From: Haliclystus octoradiatus
Taxonomy: Eukaryota; Cnidaria; Staurozoa; Stauromedusae; Haliclystidae
Direction of reading: 5' to 3'
Length of the DNA stretch: 64,000 nucleotides
NCBI GenBank assembly: GCA_916610825.1
Contig: OU744446.1
Coordinates: 13,078,538 to 13,142,537 of the forward strand
The position numbers and the translations under genes were made by a program. Of this stretch, positions 57,378 through 64,000 are shown piece by piece (within the stretch, counting starts at the first letter, position 1; every line of letters begins with the position of its first letter). The notes under the pieces were generated by a model. It was not told where the DNA came from and made no database searches. It was given only the letters and a program-made list of their open reading frames with translations.

Positions 57378-60300
57378 CTGAAATGACACATAAGTTAAGC
57401 CATTGATAATCAGCATTCGATTGGGAAAGCGAGTAAAAGCAACACGGTCAAAATTGACACACTGTGGGTAAATAGCATTATAACAATAACCCTATACTGC
57501 CAAGCCAACTATCGGGCTCATCCATCCTACCCAATACAGACCTGGGAAACGATATATTTTATAGACAAGTTGAGATCAATGGCAAAATTAATGGCTATTT
57601 TCTAATAATTAAAATTAATCGTTAGCCAACCACTCTACGCATTTTTGAATCAGTTGATTTTTGAAGGCACGACTTTCAGATTGGCTTGTATTGGCTATTT
57701 TACGCCAAAGGTCTTCACATTGCGTCTGCGTGGGGTTGAGGTCCGTTATGGAATGAGGCTAGTTATTTGGTACGTGAATGATCATGGGTTCCAATTTCAA
57801 TATTTATGTCCTATACGTCATCACATACCTGTCAGTATGTAATATTTCAACAAGACTTCCATCACTTTCTTCAGGACCAGAAATTACTTTTAAATCACCA
57901 TCTTTCCCAATGATAACACTCTGCAAAAAAAAATCAGAAATGCTTTTTTTTTCATATGATAGATAGATTATATATTTCAAACACTTCAATTTGGCAAATT
58001 ACAAATTATTGTGTTACATGTGCAAATTAATCTGGTTAACACTATTTGTAGATTGAACAAAATGACTTGTTTGGCGGCACCGCTTAAGCGCAAGTGCTTG
58101 TTTGTTTAGGGGCCGTGATTTGGAATACAAATATTTTAAGTTAAATCACACCTATATACATCATTGAGAAGTATGGTTTAATACATGTGTAAGATTGTAC
58201 TTAACATCGAGGTAAAAAATATAATGTAAACATTTAAGAGATGAAATAATAGAGAAATAGAGAAATGAAGGCATTTACATGATAGTTAATTTCAGGATAG
58301 AAAATAAAGAAGTAGAAAAAGAAAAGAAAGAAAAAAAAAAATCAGAAAGAAAATCAAGGAAGAGAACAAATGTAACAGTTTTATCCGTTTTGATGGTGAG
58401 ACATATAGCCTTTATCCGAAAATGCCAAATCTGAGCAAGAATATTTCAACCAATAGCAGCCAAGACTAGTGGAACTTTTGGAGAAAAGAGCAAGCATTGT
58501 ATTAATGAAGTTGGAAAACTTATAGCAGATGAAACACGTTCGAGGGAATTCCTGTGGCAGATACTATCTTTGGCAATCCAAAAGGAAAATGCTATCAGCG
58601 TATTAGGAACCTTTCACGAGACCAATGAGTATATTATTTTTAACAAATGATTTTATCCCGTCATGTATTTTAGCTTTTAGGAAATTTCCTTGTTACAATT
58701 TTAAGAAACATATAAAATATGTATATACTGTAACTTAATTACCAAACCATCTTAAATATTAATCTTAATCTTAATCTTAACCATATGATAAATGAAATTC
58801 ACTTGTTGTTTCGTTTTGAGGATGTAATCACTTACATGATGTTCGTTCTTCAATGAATCGTTTTCATTCTGAGATTGCGAGTTTTCTACAAGTTAAAGAA
58901 ATAGAGAGGTTCTTTCGTTCATCATTTTTATTGAATAAAATACGCCAAGCTAGAATCACCAGGTTGTGCATCACTGCCTGAGTCTTATGAATCAAGGCTT
59001 ACCAACTGCTGCATGTATATATAGTCTGTTGAAATTGATATGCATTCATATTCATGCTATAGCATGCTTGTAATCCTGGCATGGAGTTTCTGTCCTGCAA
59101 CAGCGTTGTGGCAAATCTTGCTCTTGGCTAATACTTGCTCACTTGAAGAGGTTATGCTATAGCACAATGATATGGTGAACATTTCTGATGGTATTTTCCC
59201 ACACGTTAAATTTCTGTTAAACTCTGTCACATCTAAAGCAATTGGCGCACAGTTTTCTATAACTTATTGATATTTGGCGCACTCGAGTCAATTCAGGAGA
59301 AAACTCGAAGGCGAAATTTACGAGCCGCATGTGCCTTCTCGTTTTCTCCCTATGTGCCTCTCGTGCACCAAATATCAATATATTTGTATTATAACTAGCA
59401 CAAATTTTACAAGGATCTACATGACATTCTTGCTCATAAAATGTTTTTGAAAGATCCTGATCAAATTGGAAATTCTCATTTGTGATATCAAGCTCGAATT
59501 GTAAGATCGATTATGTTGTCGAACCAAGTTTTGCTATGTTAATTTGGCGTCAAACTCTAAACCAATCAGATTGATCGAATCATTTTCGTTATAATGCAAA
59601 TACAATTATACAATCTATAAAGCAGTCTGGTCAGGTACACATCAGAACCCGGTTGGCTCATTCATTCACTTACCTAATGATGTTACATAATTCATTGGAA
59701 AATATCCTTCAGAGCCATCATTAAGACAACCAAAAGACCAATGTTCATTTTCAGATCGTAAAATTGTTATAATTTCATTTGCACGGAAATTCAATTCATC
59801 ATCACGTTGAGCTTTGTATTCGTACAATGAAATTACCTATAACATAATAATACAAAGAAGTATTTAAAGAAAGAGTCATTTCCATTCCGATAAATTATCA
59901 AACTTGCAAGGTAGAATATATGATGATATTTGAGAAAATGTTTACAACAGACTTTGATTTAGTAACGAGTTTCAGGCCTTCGCGCAAAAAGTATCTGTGA
60001 TATAATTTGTAATTTGAAATACTACAGTATATTTAACAATTAGACAACGAGCCCCAGTGTCTAGTTGTCTACTGGCTACTCAAGACGGTAAACAACAAGG
60101 GCGAGTTGTCTAATTTTTTTAGTGGAAACCAACTAGTTGTACAAGCAAAACATATCAAAAGCAATAAATCCAAACTATGTATCTGCTTCTTGCATAATTA
60201 ATGCAAAATACAACCGTCAATCAAAGGTATCCGTGACGACTGCAGGGTCGTGATTTGGAGGATGAATTTTAATTTGACTTGTTTCAGATTTAATTTTAAA

Positions 60301-63300
60301 AACAAAGCAGTTCGATATTAATACTGGCTACACAAATACAACTCCACAAAATAGAAAACTTAAGCAAGATAAAATATAAAAGTTGAAAGTTTGTTGTTTA
60401 TAAACTTTAGCTGACTAGCGAACTAATCTGCAATAAAGTAGTGACGAAAGAATTGCGAGAAGATTGTTAAATAAGATTAAAATTGTGTATGCATATGCAT
60501 AGCCTACCACTAAACAACTTTATCTCATATATTTTTGCTTGTTCTGTTTTCTCGGGCACGGAATCAAATTTTCTTGAGCAACACGTTAAATCAAATCGAG
60601 TTTTCTTGAGCAACCAATCAGAATGCAGATCATCGAATAGTACCCTAGTCGGTTTCGACTAATATCATATATTCAGAGAGCGATGCATTAGCGATATTTT
60701 GAATGTGTCACAAATTTAAACTATATCAACATTCAGAAATTTGAATTTCAAGAAGAGATTTCATATTTCACAACAAACACCAAAACTTTCATTAGCGTTA
60801 GCATTTGTTGTGAAATCATGGTGAAATGCGAACATTTTAAGTGTGAACAAAAGATTCAAATTAAAACTTCATTTACAACGATTGCAGCGTGATATTCTTT
60901 CAGTCTGAAAATATACACACTATTAAATGTAGCTTTATCCTGTCACAAAAATGCTTCGTTGTAGACAGTAGACTACATATTATGTCTTTGGTTCCATTCA
61001 TAAAAGCAAACAAATAAATCACTTCCATACACCCTACATTTTGCAAATAACTATGAGGATTCCCTACCTCAGGAAATACCCCCGCACTTTCAGAATATTT
61101 TGAGAAAACAATAAAGCTCCTCTGGGGAAAATGAGTTTTTCGCTTCGTTCTATTAACTTAAGTAGTTATGCGTGAAGACATAAACATCTCACAGACACAC
61201 ACCAGGGCTGTTTGTAATAGGAATGACTGCTTGAAAAGCACATGGTGAAACCTGTATATAACAGTCAGCAATCGGATAAACTATTGGTCTCTATAGACAG
61301 GTGACTTATAGGTTGAGGGTTAAACAGAAAAGACCGTTATGAGAGGTATGGGACGTGTAGGGAAATTCAAGCATCAGATTAATGAAATGATATCTTCATG
61401 AGGTAAACAGCTGTTATTACATGTTTCTTATACGTTATATTATCTATTCAGCATATATCACCTGGTTGTCATGCTTTAACTGAGAACAATTCTTTGATTT
61501 TCTCGGATGCTGATATTTCTTATCCTAATTAAGATTAAAATTGTCATTTATTGAATTTCATTATGATATCAATAAAAAAATCATTTTTATGCAATAAAAA
61601 AAAAATCATTACACCAGGCAGAATATTTGTTTTTATTTTCGAATGGATGAGAAGCAACATTGTATTCCTTTCAATTTATCTAGCTCTTTACGCGACAATA
61701 GCATTCTGTAGCTAATAAAAGAATGACACTGTACAAAAGAAAGGATGTTGGCAAATGGTGTACTATAATGTTGGGTCTATGTGAGTTTGAAAATAACTTT
61801 ACCATAAAAATACAACCCAGAAATGTTTGCGAAACAACCGCAATCATTGACTGTATAAACCATTCTAGCCAAGCAACATTTACTTAGATGATGGTTCAAC
61901 TAAGTGGATTGTATTAATCTTGGCCTAAACTGAAGTGACAATTATACAGGTGGCCATTATATCATGTAATTACACAAGAGAATGGCCAGAGATCTATAAT
62001 ACTGTATTGCGCCCAGTGTCATATATTTGATATCAGCTTTGAAAGTGATATAATTTTGATTAGTCTGGAATGTGCATTTAATATCACTTACTATATGGTT
62101 ATAGCCATAGAGGTAGAAGTACTTATAAGTATAAATGTTAGACCTATATGGTTATAGCTAGGTGGCTTTTTGTATAACAATGAAATTGTCATGGCAGGCA
62201 GATATAATAAAAATAAAATGATTAATTTGACTATTTATCTACAGCCTTCAAGGTACAAAAGTACGCAGAAAACTTACGTCATTTGATTTTGTTTCTTTTG
62301 AAATTGACGTAAACGATGACGAAGGAGATCGAAAACCTAATGAAAAAATAAATAAAGCTGCTACAATTGAGAAAATAACTGACTTTGAGAGCAATTGCAC
62401 TATGAATTCAGAACTTGTAAACAACTCATCCTGTTGTAACATATATGTAACAAAATAAATCATCACATGATCTCAAAACGTTGTTAATTCTATTAAAAGA
62501 CCTCACACACTTTTCATGGACAATTGACAGGGCTGCTATGACACGTGCTTTGTCTCTACCAGAGACTCATCATCAGAGACTTTAGCTTATCAGAAGTCTA
62601 CTTGAAGTTCCCTAAGAAACAATGGTGGACAGCCCGAATTATGATATATTGTTAGCAAAAACGATCTATCACGAAAAGCAACCATTCTAAGAAGACAATA
62701 ACGATAATAGTAAGTTACTTGGTGATTTTGATCTTGCTAATAACAGATAACGTTCTTGTTGTTGTTGTTGCTGAAGAGCTGATAGTCTGGCTGATCCACC
62801 AAGGCGTTGTGATGCGAATGGTGAAACAGGATTGTCAATCTAGGAAATACAACAACAATTCTACATTGCACAATTTTCATCTTCACCGGAAAAATGAAGC
62901 TCATTTTAATACCAGCAATATGAAAACAGTTAAATGGCTCGTTTTCATGAACTGCTTATGAAAAGTTAATGAAAAGTAGGCAATTTAATGTTCTTGAACT
63001 GTTTATAAGGGGTTTACGAACAGGTCATGAACTCAGTAAGCATTTTCACAGTGAACTTTACCATATTGTGTAATTATAATGGACAAACATACCGATTCAA
63101 ATACACTTTCTTCTCTTGTGTAATTTGGTGTAAAATCTGAACCCCATGTTGATAGAAAATTAGTTGAGTCAACAGGATTTGGTTTCAATTCTGAAGCAGG
63201 AGATGTAAATGTTACATGAGGTTGAGTAGGTGATAGCACAGACGTTGTTTGGCGATCACTTAAAAATTCCTAAAACAAAAATAAGATTTTAAGCCAATGA

Positions 63301-64000
63301 TAGTAACATAATATATATTACTAAACTATTACTGGAGTCTTACACTGTCTGATGGTCACACACAATCAAAAATAGGAAAAGATTTGCCTGCGGGTAGGAT
63401 ATTGGCTACCAATGATTCAATAATAAATTTTGCAACATTTCCAAGAAAATTTCCCAAATTTACTTCTTTATAGCAAAGATTTAACCACAAAATAAAAGAT
63501 AAATTCAAAACAAGGTTGCAGATAAGTGGAAATGGCACTAACAAATTCTAGACGACAAATTCGGTCATTAGAGATTAATGATTAAGTGATTCCCCTTCTC
63601 ACCGTGACTGATGATAATGTTTCTCTAATTCTATTCATCCTATGGTTATCAGTTGTAGTGGTAATATCATTTTTGATTTTCTCTGACGTCATCGTGTTAT
63701 TAAACGACTGAACAGGTGCAAATTGAGTTGTCCTTTCTTTCTTCTCTATTGATGTTGATGATTTAGAAACTGAAATAAACAAATAAAATGAAACAGAGAA
63801 TTAAACCATTGATAAACATTGTGTTGATATTTGTAAGTAAGGATTTGTATTTTGTTGAGCCTTCAATGTGAATTATTATCTATATAGCAATCAAGTATAC
63901 ACCAATCAAGTTTATGAAGAAAAACAATAAACTTTAGAACTTAAATTAAATTTCGAACATCAAAGTCATAAAAAATTTAAGAATGAGATATCGTTCCTCT
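57323..64000 (-). CDS. SH3-domain adaptor-like gene, 3' part (8 exons seen)
   Basis: Minus-strand exons join in phase over about 250 residues: Ser/Thr-rich segments, a Gln-rich exon, one SH3 domain, a short polar linker, and a basic C-terminus ending in TGA at 57,323. The upstream part lies beyond the right edge. The SH3 has the canonical binding residues (SLYEY, DDELNF, HW, GYFPMNYV), so it should bind proline-rich partners. The rest is probably disordered, as in scaffold/adaptor proteins. I cannot name the family; no catalytic domain is visible. The exon 62,719-62,839 was found because phase required it, which supports the model. Confidence 0.75.
57829..57920 (-). CDS. SH3 gene, exon G
   Basis: Thirty codons plus two bases: SVIIGKDGDLKVISGPEESD then GSLVEILHTD. 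Acceptor tttgcag, donor GTATGT. No recognised domain. Confidence 0.75.
57921..59264 (-). other. Introns between SH3 gene exons E and G
   Basis: Contains a purine-rich A/G tract (about 58,250-58,360) and a short (aatctt)n run near 58,760. No other feature. Confidence 0.55.
58836..58885 (-). CDS. SH3 gene, exon F
   Basis: Fifty bases: completes a Gly/Glu junction, then NSQSQNENDSLKNEHH. A polar linker after the SH3. Good acceptor (aacttgtag) and GTAAGT donor. Confidence 0.72.
59265..59380. mobile_element. MITE with TATTGATATTTGG inverted termini, copy 2
   Basis: tattgatatttggcgcac at the left end and gtgcaccaaatatcaata at the right end. The interior shares tcaggagaaaactcgaa and ccttctcgttt with the 29,924 copy. 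Lies in an intron of the SH3-domain gene. Confidence 0.8.
59674..59836 (-). CDS. SH3 gene, exon E: SH3 domain
   Basis: Fifty-four codons plus one base carrying a whole SH3 domain: VISLYEYKAQRDDELNFRAN, EIITILRSENEHWSFGCLND, then GSEGYFPMNYVTSL. The ALYDY-like box, the acidic RT loop, the Trp and the G-x-F-P-x-N-Y-V box are all present. Donor GTAAGT. Confidence 0.95.
59837..62277 (-). other. Long intron between SH3 gene exons D and E
   Basis: About 2.4 kb. One short interspersed block (61,244-61,320, listed). No coding signal. Confidence 0.55.
61244..61320. repeat. Interspersed repeat sharing GTGAAACCTGTATATAACAG
   Basis: Shares a 20-base block with the element at about 31,069. The remainder (tctctatagacaggtgac) resembles an inverted end. 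Lies in an intron of the SH3-domain gene. Confidence 0.5.
62278..62336 (-). CDS. SH3 gene, exon D
   Basis: Codes for (S)FRSPSSSFTSISKETKSND. Entered in phase 1 from exon C and left in phase 0. Donor GTAAGT. Ser-rich, like the previous exons. Confidence 0.72.
62719..62839 (-). CDS. SH3 gene, exon C (Gln-rich)
   Basis: Forty codons plus one base: IDNPVSPFASQRLGGSARLS, ALQQQQQQERYLLLARSKSP. Strong pyrimidine-rich acceptor (ttgtatttcctag) and GTAACT donor. It supplies exactly the phase needed between exons B and D. Confidence 0.72.
62935..63035. repeat. Repeat rich in TCATGAA/GTTTATAA, copy 2
   Basis: Shares tcatgaactg and gtttataaggggttta-like blocks with 32,245-32,380. Lies in an intron of the SH3-domain gene. 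Confidence 0.4.
63093..63269 (-). CDS. SH3 gene, exon B
   Basis: Fifty-nine codons: EFLSDRQTTSVLSPTQPHVT onward to NYTREESVFES. Ser/Thr/Pro-rich, no domain. Phase 0 on both sides, donor GTATGT. Confidence 0.7.
63603..63769 (-). CDS. SH3 gene, exon A (first seen)
   Basis: Fifty-five codons plus a partial first one: SKSSTSIEKKERTTQFAPVQ onward to RIRETLSSVT. Polar and Thr-rich. Donor GTGAGA, phase 0 out. Previous exons are off the right edge or in the last 230 bases, where none is recognisable. Confidence 0.65.

Noticed and set aside
62278..62336. Direct splice of SH3 gene exon B to exon D
   Set aside because: Phases disagree and would create a stop. Inserting exon C (62,719-62,839) restores the frame.

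Overview
The window is animal (metazoan) nuclear DNA: A+T-rich, with genes split into short exons bounded by GT/AG introns of roughly 0.2-2 kb, an animal-specific cytoskeletal gene, and many decayed transposons. There are no bacterial operons, CRISPR arrays or rRNA. Compact introns, CR1/L2-type and Penelope-type retroelements and the gene content suggest a marine invertebrate, possibly an invertebrate deuterostome such as a tunicate. That placement is inference and weak.

Region 1 (3-43,101, minus strand) is the N-terminal two fifths or so of a spectraplakin (MACF1/dystonin/short stop family). I assembled 39 consecutive exons by hand. Their splice phases agree at every junction and they give one open frame of about 1,744 codons: a tandem CH actin-binding domain, a plakin domain with an embedded degenerate SH3, then a spectrin-repeat rod that runs off the left edge. 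Besides the main first exon there is a second first exon feeding the CH domains (42,294-42,369). Three internal candidate first exons would give proteins without the actin-binding domain. The most striking (22,389-22,964) encodes a 192-residue N-terminus with a transmembrane segment, joined in phase just before the plakin SH3.

Region 2 (about 44,000-53,500) is a transposon graveyard: a degenerate non-LTR reverse transcriptase (+), a longer non-LTR element (-) ending in a pentamer tail, a Penelope-like RT remnant (-), and inverted-repeat elements.

Region 3 (53,899-55,023, plus strand) is an intronless gene for a 374-residue type II membrane protein resembling a Golgi glycosyltransferase, with a polyadenylation signal about 90 bases after the stop.

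Region 4 (57,323-64,000, minus strand) is the 3' end of a second multi-exon gene, encoding a Ser/Thr- and Gln-rich adaptor-like protein with one canonical SH3 domain and a short basic C-terminus. It enters from the right edge.

Introns carry many small non-autonomous elements: a foldback with about 350-bp arms (34,624-35,484), a tRNA-derived SINE (17,574-17,770), a 1.3-kb element with terminal inverted repeats and an internal duplication (38,938-40,227), a Penelope GIY-YIG fragment (about 38,277-38,733), and at least three MITE families present in two or three copies.
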